A stretch of DNA of 34,195 bases, from contig CAZFGL010000004.1 of the NCBI GenBank assembly GCA_964518645.1, positions 1-34,195 on the forward strand, in the 5' to 3' direction. Made by a program: the position numbers and the translations under genes. Shown piece after piece: positions 23,596-31,675 of this stretch. Below the pieces are notes generated by a model, which saw nothing but the letters and a program-made list of their open reading frames with translations, had not been told where the DNA came from and searched no databases. This stretch comes from HGM13006 sp964518645 (GTDB taxonomy: Bacteria; Bacillota; Clostridia; Oscillospirales; Oscillospiraceae). How positions within the stretch are numbered: position 1 is the first letter of the stretch; every line of letters starts with the position of its first letter.

Positions 23596-25308
23596 ATGAA
23601 AATGAAAAGAATGTTGGCGCTGCTTCTTGCTGCATGTCTGATGTTCAGCGTCTGTGCCTGCGGCAATTCCGGCTCCACCGCCGAAGCTTCCGCACCCACA
23701 GGTGCAAATGAGGTCATCGACACCACTTCGGAAGAAAACACTGTGGTTCAGCAGGCCGGCCAGACCGTTGACACCACTGTCGCAGGTGAACCTGTTGACC
23801 GCCAGTACGCCTATGGAGAACTGGTGATCGGTACCACCGAGTATACCGGTGGCTTTGACCGTGTAAACACCCGGGGCGAGGGCTCCAGAACCGTCCTTGA
23901 CCATGCATGGGACTCCCTGTTTATCATTGATCCCGACACCTACGAGGTCGTTCCTCAGATGGTTGACACCTATGAGTGGGCAGAGGACAATCTTTCCCTG
24001 ACCATGACCCTGAAGGAAGGCATCACCGCCCTTGACGGCGAGGCCATCACCGCAGAGGACGTCATCTGGTCCATGGAGAGAAACGTGCTGGAAGGCAGCG
24101 TCCGCAGCAGCTACTATGCCGCCTACGACTTTGAAAAGACCTGGGCTGAGCTGGATCCCGACAGCCTGACCTTCACCCTCTATTACAAGTACGAGTACGG
24201 CCCCGGCCTGTCTTACCTGGTTGATCCCGTTTATCCCATGGACTGGGGTACTGAGGGCGCAGGCGCAGACAACGCCGCATGGTGGGACAAGCCCAACAGC
24301 ACCGGCCCCTATGAGTGCATCGAGAACACCGACGGCTCTCAGACCGTAATGGTTCTCCGTGACAACTACTACATGGACACCACCGGTTACCCCACCAAGA
24401 TCACTATCCGCTATTACACCGAGCAGACCGCTCTGTACATTGACTACGCAAACGGCACCCTGGACGCAGCCTTCGGTCTGACCTCCGACGATATGGAGCA
24501 TCTGATGAACGGCGAGCTGCCCAACACCGCATATAAGATTGCTGCCAAAAACGACGTTTATGCCATGACTCTGTGCCCCTACACCGAGTATTTCCAGGAC
24601 GAGAACGTCCGTATGGCCATTGCCCATGCCATCGACATGGAGCAGGTTCGTCTGGCTGCCTTCGGCGTTCTGGCCACTGAGGCTACCTCCACCCTGCCCG
24701 CAGGAGTCAACTACTACGTAAACGTTGGCGCTTACGAATATGATCTGGAGCTTGCCAAGGAATACATGGCCAAGTCCGCTTATCCCAACGGCTTCACTCT
24801 GGACAGCGTTGTGACCACCAACGATGCAGTTACCGTGGCCATTGCAGAGATGGTACAGTACTATCTGTCCCAGATCGGCATCACCATGACCTTCGAGTCC
24901 TATTCCATTCCCATCGCTGTAACCGAGTACTTTGTTACCGGCAAGACCCAGATAGGCTTCAAGAACGCCATGGAAGGTGCTCCCGCACTGGATCCTGACC
25001 AGATCTATGACACCATTGGCTACAAGTCCACCAACCCCTCCGCCACCATCAGCACCGATCCCGATGATGACTTCAACACCAATCTCTACGGCGGTCTGAG
25101 CAGCGTGGATCCCGAGGTTCGTGCCGAGTGCTACAAGTTCGTTCAGGAATATCTCCACGACACCGCATATCAGATTCCCATTGCAGAGGCCTGCGTTGGC
25201 TACTGCTACCGCACCGACTACATCACCGCGCTGAACGTGGTTTCCCCCACCTATCCCCCTCTCCGCTTTACTACCTTTGTGGATGAAGCTACCTACAACG
25301 GCCAGTAA
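23596..25308 (+). CDS. ABC transporter substrate-binding lipoprotein (family 5, peptide/nickel type)
   Basis: A 570-residue lipoprotein that captures the transported ligand outside the membrane. The signal peptide ends in a clostridial lipobox V-C-A-C with lipidated Cys22, followed by a Ser/Ala/Thr-rich linker. The mature region has SBP_bac_5 features: ELVIGTTEYTGGFDRVN, HAWDSLFIIDPDTYEVVPQM, LKEGITALDGEAITAEDVIW, and FQDENVRMAIAHAIDMEQVR. AAGGAG lies upstream of ATG 23596. Peptides are the default ligand for the family, but members also bind other compounds. A hairpin after the gene probably lets it be made in excess over the permeases. Confidence 0.92.
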   Translation: MKMKRMLALLLAACLMFSVCACGNSGSTAEASAPTGANEVIDTTSEENTVVQQAGQTVDTTVAGEPVDRQYAYGELVIGTTEYTGGFDRVNTRGEGSRTVLDHAWDSLFIIDPDTYEVVPQMVDTYEWAEDNLSLTMTLKEGITALDGEAITAEDVIWSMERNVLEGSVRSSYYAAYDFEKTWAELDPDSLTFTLYYKYEYGPGLSYLVDPVYPMDWGTEGAGADNAAWWDKPNSTGPYECIENTDGSQTVMVLRDNYYMDTTGYPTKITIRYYTEQTALYIDYANGTLDAAFGLTSDDMEHLMNGELPNTAYKIAAKNDVYAMTLCPYTEYFQDENVRMAIAHAIDMEQVRLAAFGVLATEATSTLPAGVNYYVNVGAYEYDLELAKEYMAKSAYPNGFTLDSVVTTNDAVTVAIAEMVQYYLSQIGITMTFESYSIPIAVTEYFVTGKTQIGFKNAMEGAPALDPDQIYDTIGYKSTNPSATISTDPDDDFNTNLYGGLSSVDPEVRAECYKFVQEYLHDTAYQIPIAEACVGYCYRTDYITALNVVSPTYPPLRFTTFVDEATYNGQ

Positions 25309-25339
25309 TTCTCAGTCGTGTTCCAAGTCGCATAACATC

Positions 25340-25373
25340 AAAACCGCCGGCCGAATATCCGGTCGGCGGTTTT
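25340..25373 (+). terminator. Attenuating terminator between binding protein and permeases
   Basis: AAAACCGCCGGCCG (25340-25353) pairs with CGGTCGGCGGTTTT (25360-25373) with one G-T wobble and a 6-nt loop, ending in TTTT. It sits inside the operon, with no obvious promoter before the permease gene, so partial read-through is expected. Confidence 0.82.
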
Positions 25374-25395
25374 CTGAACATTGGAGGGAAACAAT

Positions 25396-26370
25396 TTGCT
25401 GAAATTCATAATAAAACGGGTGCTCTGGATGATTCCCGTTATGCTGGGCGTTGTATTTCTGGTATTCACCATCAACTACTTCACCCCCGGCGACCCTGTC
25501 GTCTCCATTCTCGGCTCCAACTATACCCAGGAGCAGTATGATGCCACAGAGGCATCCCTGGGACTGGACAAGCCCTTTTTCACCCAGTTCTGTACTTATG
25601 TAAAAAATGTGGTGACCAAATTTGATTTTGGCACCTCCTACTCTTCCAAGCGTCCCGTCAGCGAGGAGCTGGGCGAACGCTTCCCCACCACCCTCAAGCT
25701 GGGCATTCTCAGCGTGTGTCTGACCCTGATTCTGGGTATCCCAATGGGTGTGATCAGTGCCACCCATCACCAAAAGCCACTGGACTATGTGATCTCCTCA
25801 GGCTCCATCGTGTTTGCTGCCATTCCCGGCTTCTGGCTGGCGCTGATGCTGATGATCCTGTTCTGCTTCCGGCTCCCATGGCTGCCGGCCTCCGGTCTCG
25901 TGGGATGGAAGAGCTACATCCTGCCGGTGGTATGTCAGGGTCTGTCCCCTGTGGCATCCGTTGTGCGTATGACCCGCTCCAGTATGCTGGAGGTCATCCG
26001 TCAGGACTACATCCGTACCGCCCGGGCAAAGGGTCTGAAGGAGGGTCTAGTGATCCGCCGTCACGCCCTGAAGAATGCGCTGATCCCTGTCATCACCGTG
26101 GTAGGCCTTCAGATGAGCCTGATTATGGGTGGCTCCATCCTGATCGAGACCATCTTCTCCATCCCCGGCATCGGTGCCTGGATGAACACCGCAATTCAGG
26201 CCAAAAACTACCCCGTGGTAGAGAGCAGCGTGCTGCTGATCTCCCTGACCGTCTGTGTCATGAACCTGCTGGTGGATCTGGCATATGCCTTTGTGGACCC
26301 CCGTATCAAGGCACAGTTCTCCGGTGGTAAAAAGAAAAGCTCCAGGAAGAAAGCTGCGGGAGGTGCATAA
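25396..26370 (+). CDS. ABC transporter permease (DppB/OppB type)
   Basis: A 324-residue integral membrane protein with about six transmembrane helices, the characteristic PGDPV loop after the first helix and the cytoplasmic EAA motif (EVIRQDYIRTARAKGL, RRHALKNALIPVITV) that contacts the ATPases. It ends in a basic tail (KKKSSRKKAAGGA). The start is TTG 25396 with GGAGGG at 25383-25388, giving the usual MLKFIIKR opening. The stop overlaps the next permease start as TAATG. Confidence 0.93.
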   Translation: MLKFIIKRVLWMIPVMLGVVFLVFTINYFTPGDPVVSILGSNYTQEQYDATEASLGLDKPFFTQFCTYVKNVVTKFDFGTSYSSKRPVSEELGERFPTTLKLGILSVCLTLILGIPMGVISATHHQKPLDYVISSGSIVFAAIPGFWLALMLMILFCFRLPWLPASGLVGWKSYILPVVCQGLSPVASVVRMTRSSMLEVIRQDYIRTARAKGLKEGLVIRRHALKNALIPVITVVGLQMSLIMGGSILIETIFSIPGIGAWMNTAIQAKNYPVVESSVLLISLTVCVMNLLVDLAYAFVDPRIKAQFSGGKKKSSRKKAAGGA

Positions 26371-27275
26371 TGGTGCTGGGTTACAAGAAAAAGAAAGAAC
26401 ATATTGAGACACTGGAAACCATGGCAACACGCCGCCACAGTCAGTGGGGCGATGTATGGAGACGACTCTGCAAGAACAAGCTGGCCATGTTTGGCCTTGG
26501 AATCGTGGTCGTTCTGGTACTGGTGGCCATTTTCGCTGACGTGCTTGCCCCCTATGATCCCTATGAAATGAACATTGCAGAACGGCTCCAGTTCTCCTCT
26601 GCAAAGCACTGGCTGGGTACAGACAACTACGGCCGTGACCTGCTGAGCCGTCTGATCTACGGCAGCCGTACCTCTCTTCTGGTTGCCATCATCTCTCTGA
26701 TTATCTCCACCCTGATCGGCGCTGTGATCGGCGGCATTGCCGGTTATTTCGGCGGTTGGTGGGACACCATCCTGATGCGCATTCTGGACATTCTCATGGC
26801 CATTCCCAGCATCCTTCTAGCTGTATCCATCTCCTCCATGCTGGGCTCCGGTATTTTCAACACGGCGCTGGCCATTGCAGTTTCCGGTGTACCGGGCGCT
26901 GCAAGACTGATCCGTTCCTCCATTTTGACGGTCAGAGACCAGGAATATGTAGAAGCTGCCGTGGCCACCGGCTCCGGACGTATGCGCACCCTGTTCAAGC
27001 ACGTTCTGCCCAACTGTCTGGCCCCCCTCATTGTGGACACCTCCATGCGTGTGGGTGCCTCCATTATGGCAATCTCCGGTCTGGCCTTCATCGGCCTCGG
27101 CGTAGCCGCTCCCACTGCAGAATGGGGCTCCATTATGACCTCCGGCCGGGAATTTATCCGTGAATTCTGGCCTCTGGCAACCTATCCCGGCATTTTCATC
27201 ATGCTCGCTCTGTTCGGATTCAACGTCTTTGGTGACGGCCTCCGTGATGCCATGGATCCGAAGCTGAAGCAATAA
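26370..27275 (+). CDS. ABC transporter permease (DppC/OppC type)
   Basis: A 301-residue membrane protein. The N-terminal cytoplasmic stretch (about 1-40) includes DVWRRLCKNKLAMFGL, then come six transmembrane helices with the family motifs HWLGTDNYGRDLLSRLIYG, the EAA loop (VRDQEYVEAAVATGS, HVLPNCLAPLIV) and a C-terminal GFNVFGDGLRDAMDPK. It overlaps the first permease by one base and pairs with it to form the channel. Confidence 0.94.
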   Translation: MVLGYKKKKEHIETLETMATRRHSQWGDVWRRLCKNKLAMFGLGIVVVLVLVAIFADVLAPYDPYEMNIAERLQFSSAKHWLGTDNYGRDLLSRLIYGSRTSLLVAIISLIISTLIGAVIGGIAGYFGGWWDTILMRILDILMAIPSILLAVSISSMLGSGIFNTALAIAVSGVPGAARLIRSSILTVRDQEYVEAAVATGSGRMRTLFKHVLPNCLAPLIVDTSMRVGASIMAISGLAFIGLGVAAPTAEWGSIMTSGREFIREFWPLATYPGIFIMLALFGFNVFGDGLRDAMDPKLKQ

Positions 27276-27287
27276 GGAGGTATAAGC

Positions 27288-28295
27288 ATGAACGAAGAGA
27301 AAACCATGACCGGTCAGGAAAACCTGATTGAAATCAGGGATCTGACCATTCACTATGTTACCTCCGAGGGTACATACGAGGCAGTCAATCATGTAAATCT
27401 GAACATCGGCAAAACCGAGACCGTAGGTCTTGTGGGTGAGACCGGTGCCGGTAAAACCACCACCGCACTGGGTCTTTTAAACCTGATCCCCAATCCCCCC
27501 GGAAAGATCATCTCCGGCGAGATTCTCTATGAGGGCAAGGACATTCTGAAAATGAAGGACGAAGAGATCCGCCATCTCCGTGGCAACGTGATCTCCATGA
27601 TCTTTCAGGATCCCATGACCGCACTGAACCCCATCATCCGGGTGGTGGATCAGATTGCAGAGGTTATCAGCATTCATCAGAACCTCTCCCCGGCGGAATC
27701 CATGAAAAAAGCCAGCGACATGCTTGAGATGGTGGGCATTCCCGCCAGCCGTGGCAGTGAATATCCCTTCCAGTTCTCCGGCGGCATGAAGCAGCGTGTG
27801 GTCATCGCCATCGCTCTGGCATGTAACCCCCAGCTGCTGATCGCAGACGAACCCACCACCGCACTGGACGTGACCATTCAGGCGCAGGTTCTGCGGATGA
27901 TGAACGATCTGAAAAAGGAACTGGGTTCCTCCATGCTGCTGATCACCCACGATCTGGGCGTGGTGGCAGAGACCTGCGACAAGGTAGCCATTATGTACGC
28001 AGGTGAAATCGTGGAATACGGCAATCTGGAACAGATTTTTGATTTCACCGCCCACCCCTATACCCACGGTCTGTTCGGCTCCCTGCCCAGTCTGGACAAG
28101 GATCTGGAACGCCTCAGCCCCATCGAGGGTCTGATGCCCGATCCGGCAAATCTGCCCCAGGGCTGCAAATTCCACCCCCGCTGCAAGCAGTGTACCGAGG
28201 CGTGCAGGAAGGTTCAGCCTGAGCTGATCGACATTGGCGGAGGCCATCTGTGCCGCTGCCACCAGGTCAAAAAGGAGGTTCCGGTCAATGCGTGA
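27288..28295 (+). CDS. ABC transporter ATP-binding protein (DppD/OppD type)
   Basis: A 335-residue ATPase energising the transporter. Walker A GETGAGKT is at 50-57, the Q-loop at about 107, signature FSGGMKQR at 163-170 and Walker B LLIADEPT ending at 190, followed by the H-loop. The C-terminal oligopeptide/dipeptide extension carries clustered Cys (GCKFHPRCKQC, CRKVQPEL), as in members that bind an Fe-S cluster. AAGGAGG lies upstream of ATG 27288. The 3' end overlaps the second ATPase by 8 nt. Confidence 0.94.
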   Translation: MNEEKTMTGQENLIEIRDLTIHYVTSEGTYEAVNHVNLNIGKTETVGLVGETGAGKTTTALGLLNLIPNPPGKIISGEILYEGKDILKMKDEEIRHLRGNVISMIFQDPMTALNPIIRVVDQIAEVISIHQNLSPAESMKKASDMLEMVGIPASRGSEYPFQFSGGMKQRVVIAIALACNPQLLIADEPTTALDVTIQAQVLRMMNDLKKELGSSMLLITHDLGVVAETCDKVAIMYAGEIVEYGNLEQIFDFTAHPYTHGLFGSLPSLDKDLERLSPIEGLMPDPANLPQGCKFHPRCKQCTEACRKVQPELIDIGGGHLCRCHQVKKEVPVNA

Positions 28296-29253
28296 AGAAC
28301 TGATTCGAGTTGAACATCTGAAAAAGTATTTTAAAACCGGTGGCGGTATGCTCCATGCCGTGGATGACATAAACTTCTCTCTGGGTTATGGCGAGACCCT
28401 GGGCGTGGTAGGCGAATCCGGCTGTGGCAAGAGCACTCTGGGCCGTACCGTTCTCGGTCTTCTGGATGCCACCGACGGCAAGATCATTTTCGAGGGGAAG
28501 GACATTACCAAAGCCAGTGGCAAAGAGCGCATGGCCCTCCGGAAAGAGATGCAGATCATTTTCCAGGATCCCTTCTCCAGCCTCAATCCCCGTATGTGCG
28601 TTTTCGATCTGATTGCAGATCCCCTGCGCACCTACAAGATCTACAAAAACAAAAAAGAGCTGGAAGCCAAGGTCTTTGAGCTGATGGACACGGTAGGTCT
28701 TGCACGCCGTCTGGCCTATGCCTACCCCCACGAGCTGGATGGCGGCCGCCGGCAGCGTATCGGCGTTGCCCGTGCCCTGAGCCTTGACCCCAAATTCGTG
28801 GTCTGCGACGAGCCTGTATCCGCACTGGACGTATCCATTCAGGCACAGATCCTGAATCTGCTTCAGGATCTCCAGAAGGAACGGGGTCTGACATACATCT
28901 TCGTCACCCACGATCTGTCCGTCGTTAAGCACATTTCCAACGACATTCTGGTCATGTATGTGGGCTCCATGGTGGAAAAATGCGACGCCAAGGAGCTTTT
29001 CAAAAAGCCCTATCACCCCTATACCAAGGGTCTTCTGTCTGCAATCCCCATCCCCAGCATTCATGTGGAGAAAAAGCAGATCGTAATGCAGGGTGAGCTT
29101 ACCAGTCCCATCGATCCCAAACCCGGCTGCCGGTTTGCAAACCGCTGTCCCTATGCCAAGGAGCGCTGTTTCCAGGAGGAGCCCCCCTACGAGGAGATCG
29201 AGCCCAATCATTTTATCCGCTGTCATTATGTCCGTGAGATCAACGGGCTTTGA
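28288..29253 (+). CDS. ABC transporter ATP-binding protein (DppF/OppF type)
   Basis: A 321-residue ATPase, partner of the preceding one. Walker A GESGCGKST is at 42-50 and Walker B VVCDEPVSALD at 171-181. The signature reads LDGGRRQR (150-157) instead of the usual LSGGQRQR; the Ser that normally contacts ATP gamma-phosphate is Asp. The C-terminal extension has GCRFANRCPYAKERC. The start is ATG 28288 with AAAAAGGAGG at 28269-28278. Since the first ATPase keeps a normal signature, one of the two ATP sites is probably degenerate. Confidence 0.93.
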   Translation: MREELIRVEHLKKYFKTGGGMLHAVDDINFSLGYGETLGVVGESGCGKSTLGRTVLGLLDATDGKIIFEGKDITKASGKERMALRKEMQIIFQDPFSSLNPRMCVFDLIADPLRTYKIYKNKKELEAKVFELMDTVGLARRLAYAYPHELDGGRRQRIGVARALSLDPKFVVCDEPVSALDVSIQAQILNLLQDLQKERGLTYIFVTHDLSVVKHISNDILVMYVGSMVEKCDAKELFKKPYHPYTKGLLSAIPIPSIHVEKKQIVMQGELTSPIDPKPGCRFANRCPYAKERCFQEEPPYEEIEPNHFIRCHYVREINGL

Positions 29254-29286
29254 TGATACAGAATCACAAGGAGGTAAACCCCGATT

Positions 29287-31323
29287 ATGAGCGTTAAATA
29301 TTCCCACGTTCTCTCTCCCCTGGTGATCCGTGGCCATGTGCTGAAGAATCGCCTGGAGGTATCCAACTCCCTTCCCCATTTTTTGCAGGGTAACGAGCCC
29401 TACCCCGCAGACGGCGTTATCACCCACTATGCCAACAAGGCAAAGGCCGGTGCCGCCATCGTCACCTGCATGGGCATCAACAATTTCTCCCGGGATATGA
29501 TGGTTCCTGCTGAGTCCGCCATCACCCATATGCCGGATTATGATCTTTATAACCCCGCCTGCCAGAACTACCTGTTGCAGCTTGCAGATGCCATTCACTA
29601 TCACGGCAGTCTGGCCTGCATGGGTCTGTTCGTTGGCCCTCCCTCCGGCTATCCCTATCAGCACGAGGACGGCACTGTGGAGCTGCTCCGTGTAGGCGAG
29701 ATTGCCACCGGCGACCCGGTCTACCGTGCTCCCAACTCCCTCCACGAGGAAGCCGCCAACGCAGAAGGCCCCGGCATGTTTGAGCAGGCTGTATCCTGCT
29801 GCACCCCGGAACAGATGGAATACGTGGCAAAGTCTCTGGCACAGGAAGCAAAGATCCTGAAATTCCTGGACTTTGACATGGTATCTCTCCACTTCTGCTA
29901 CCGTGCCCAGCTTCCCACCGCCTTTATCAGTCCCCTGACCAATCACCGTATCGACGAGTACGGCGGGTCTCTGGAGAACCGGATGCGGTTCCCCCTGCAA
30001 ATTCTGAAGGCTGTCCGTGAGGCTATCGGCCCCAATATGCTCATTGAGATCCTGTTCTCCGGCGAGGAGCCCGAGGGCGGATATACCATGGACGAGGGCG
30101 TGGAAATTCTGAAAATGATGGAGCCCTATGTGGATCTGGTACAGTTCCGCGCCTCCGAAACCGACGAAAACCACCCCACCGCCTTCAATCCGGAGCATAT
30201 TCCCTTCCTGAAGTATGCGGAAAACGCCAAGAAGAAGGGGCTTAAGATGAAGGTGGCCTGCGTGGGTGGCTGCCACTACTTCGACGAGATCGATGCCGCC
30301 GTTGCAGAAGGCAAGGTGGACATTATCTCTGCCGGACGTGCCTATATCTCCAACCCCGATTATGCAGAGCTGCTCCGGGAGGGCAGAGATGAGGATCTGG
30401 TCCCCTGCCTCCGCTGCAACAAGTGTCACGGCCGTGGCGAGCACGATGCATTCCAGTCTGTCTGCTCCGTCAACCCCAAGATCGGCATTGAGCACCGGCT
30501 GGACATTCTGGAATCCCAGCCCGGGCCCAGCATGAACATCGCCGTTGTGGGCGGTGGCCCTGCCGGTATGAAGGCCGCCATGGAGCTTTGTGACAGAGGT
30601 CACAAGGTGACTATTTACGAGGCACAGGATCATCTGGGCGGTGCCATCTATCATGCAGACTTTGTGGACTTCAAATGGACGCTGAAGGACTTCAAGAACT
30701 ATCTGGTTCGCCAGATCGAGAAACGCCCCATTGAAGTAAAGCTCAACACCTGTGCTACCCCCGAAATGATCAAGGCCACCGGTTATGACATGGTCATCGC
30801 TGCTCTGGGCGCTACCCCTGCAAAGCCCCCCATCCCCGGTCTCGACAAATCCCACGTTGTGGTGGCTTACGACTCCCTGCTGAACCCGGCTGCACTGGGC
30901 AAAAACGTTGTGGTCGTAGGTGGCGGCGAGGTCGGCGTGGAATCCGGCATGAATCTGGCCAAGAAGGGCCACAATGTCACCGTTCTCGAAATGGGTGGCA
31001 TGCTGGCTGCGGAATCCACCGCAATTCACTACTACTCCATGTTCCGGGAAGCATGGGAAGCCATTCCCGATTTCCACAGCATCGTCAATGCCACCGTTAC
31101 AGGCATCGAGGATGACTGCGTGAAGTACAAGGATGCAACCGGTGCAGAGCATGCCATTCCCTGTGACAACGTTGTGGTCTCTCTGGGTATGAAGGCAAAG
31201 ATGGACGAGGCACTGAGCTTCTACGGCAGCGCAGATCGTTTTGAAATGATCGGCGACTGCAAGAAGCCCGCCACCGTGCAGCAGGCCATGCGTCAGGCCT
31301 TTGCTGTCAGCCACAGCGTATAA
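29287..31323 (+). CDS. OYE-type FMN/Fe-S/FAD-NAD(P) reductase, second paralogue
   Basis: A 678-residue paralogue of the enzyme at 17230, sharing the opening (SVKYSHVLSPL), the barrel, the cluster motif (Cys374, 377, 380, 393; again C-x2-C-x2-C-x12-C), GGGPAG at 422-427 and VVVVGGGEVGVESGMN. It lacks the Gly-Gly-Pro insert. The active-site segment reads H202-F-C-Y-R206, again with Tyr-Arg where classical members have HGY. AAGGAGGT at 29268-29275 serves the ATG at slightly long spacing. It is the last gene of the ABC transporter operon, 33 nt after the second ATPase, which ties its substrate to what the transporter imports. Confidence 0.92.
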   Translation: MSVKYSHVLSPLVIRGHVLKNRLEVSNSLPHFLQGNEPYPADGVITHYANKAKAGAAIVTCMGINNFSRDMMVPAESAITHMPDYDLYNPACQNYLLQLADAIHYHGSLACMGLFVGPPSGYPYQHEDGTVELLRVGEIATGDPVYRAPNSLHEEAANAEGPGMFEQAVSCCTPEQMEYVAKSLAQEAKILKFLDFDMVSLHFCYRAQLPTAFISPLTNHRIDEYGGSLENRMRFPLQILKAVREAIGPNMLIEILFSGEEPEGGYTMDEGVEILKMMEPYVDLVQFRASETDENHPTAFNPEHIPFLKYAENAKKKGLKMKVACVGGCHYFDEIDAAVAEGKVDIISAGRAYISNPDYAELLREGRDEDLVPCLRCNKCHGRGEHDAFQSVCSVNPKIGIEHRLDILESQPGPSMNIAVVGGGPAGMKAAMELCDRGHKVTIYEAQDHLGGAIYHADFVDFKWTLKDFKNYLVRQIEKRPIEVKLNTCATPEMIKATGYDMVIAALGATPAKPPIPGLDKSHVVVAYDSLLNPAALGKNVVVVGGGEVGVESGMNLAKKGHNVTVLEMGGMLAAESTAIHYYSMFREAWEAIPDFHSIVNATVTGIEDDCVKYKDATGAEHAIPCDNVVVSLGMKAKMDEALSFYGSADRFEMIGDCKKPATVQQAMRQAFAVSHSV

Positions 31324-31362
31324 TGAATCTGCTTTTATTTCCTTCCTAATTCCTCTTTACAT

Positions 31363-31393
31363 GTCCCCCTGGGTGGTTTCCACTCAGGGGGAC
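31363..31393 (+). terminator. Strong hairpin after the OYE operon
   Basis: GTCCCCCTGGGTGG (31363-31376) and CCACTCAGGGGGAC (31380-31393) pair over 14 bp with one wobble and a TTT loop. No T run follows, so it may stabilise the mRNA 3' end or act with other factors rather than as a classical terminator. Confidence 0.5.
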
Positions 31394-31411
31394 AAACTCT
31401 CCCCGGCCGGA

Positions 31412-31458
31412 TTACGAACTGCCCCGGAAACTTTCAGCGTTACAATCCCTCAGTCAAA
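31412..31458 (+). repeat. Dispersed repeat, copy 1
   Basis: A 47-bp stretch from TTACGAACTGCC to CCCTCAGTCAAA that recurs at 34115-34161 with three substitutions. It is intergenic and not part of any gene. After 31458 the two copies diverge. Confidence 0.88.
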
Positions 31459-31509
31459 CCCGCAAAATACCATGAAGCAGAAATTTGTGCAGCTTATGGG
31501 GCATTTAGA

Positions 31510-31535
31510 CAGGACTGGTTTTTATTCCAGTTCTG
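31510..31535 (+). other. Intergenic hairpin
   Basis: CAGGACTGG (31510-31518) and CCAGTTCTG (31527-31535) form a 9-bp stem with one G-T wobble and a T-rich 8-nt loop, in the gene-free stretch 31324-31675. Function unknown. Confidence 0.4.
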
Positions 31536-31569
31536 GAAACACCTCTGTAGCGCTTCCTATACTTGACTT

Positions 31570-31598
31570 TTGAGACGAACATGTTACACTAATATAAA
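31570..31598 (+). promoter_or_regulatory. Promoter of the membrane sulfatase-like gene
   Basis: TTGAGA (31570-31575), 17 nt and TATAAA (31593-31598). An overlapping alternative, TTGACT at 31563-31568 with TACACT at 31585-31590, is also possible. The leader is about 70 nt. Confidence 0.7.
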
Positions 31599-31675
31599 CT
31601 TCACAAAAATCTTCACAAGTCTGCCCCAGCTTCCGTTTCTGCAAAAGGAAAAGCCGGGCCGAAAGGGGTTAAAAC

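Noticed and set aside
28285..31314. A 1009-codon open frame on the minus strand, antisense to the second ATPase and second OYE gene
   Set aside because: It has no recognisable domain and is explained by codon bias of the strong plus-strand genes, both of which have full family motifs and ribosome sites.
17230..31323. Either OYE-type enzyme being the bilirubin reductase BilR
   Set aside because: The HGDR motif I recall being reported for BilR is absent from both proteins, and no flavodoxin-like BilS gene is seen nearby.
19434..31553. CTGTAGCGC occurring upstream of two promoters (19434-19442 and 31545-31553)
   Set aside because: A 9-mer shared twice in 34 kb can be chance; positions relative to the promoters differ and no third copy was noticed.
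31324..31675. A small gene in the 350-nt gap after the OYE operon
   Set aside because: The possible frames cross the hairpin and the dispersed repeat and lack ribosome sites; the gap is better explained by hairpins, repeat and promoter.
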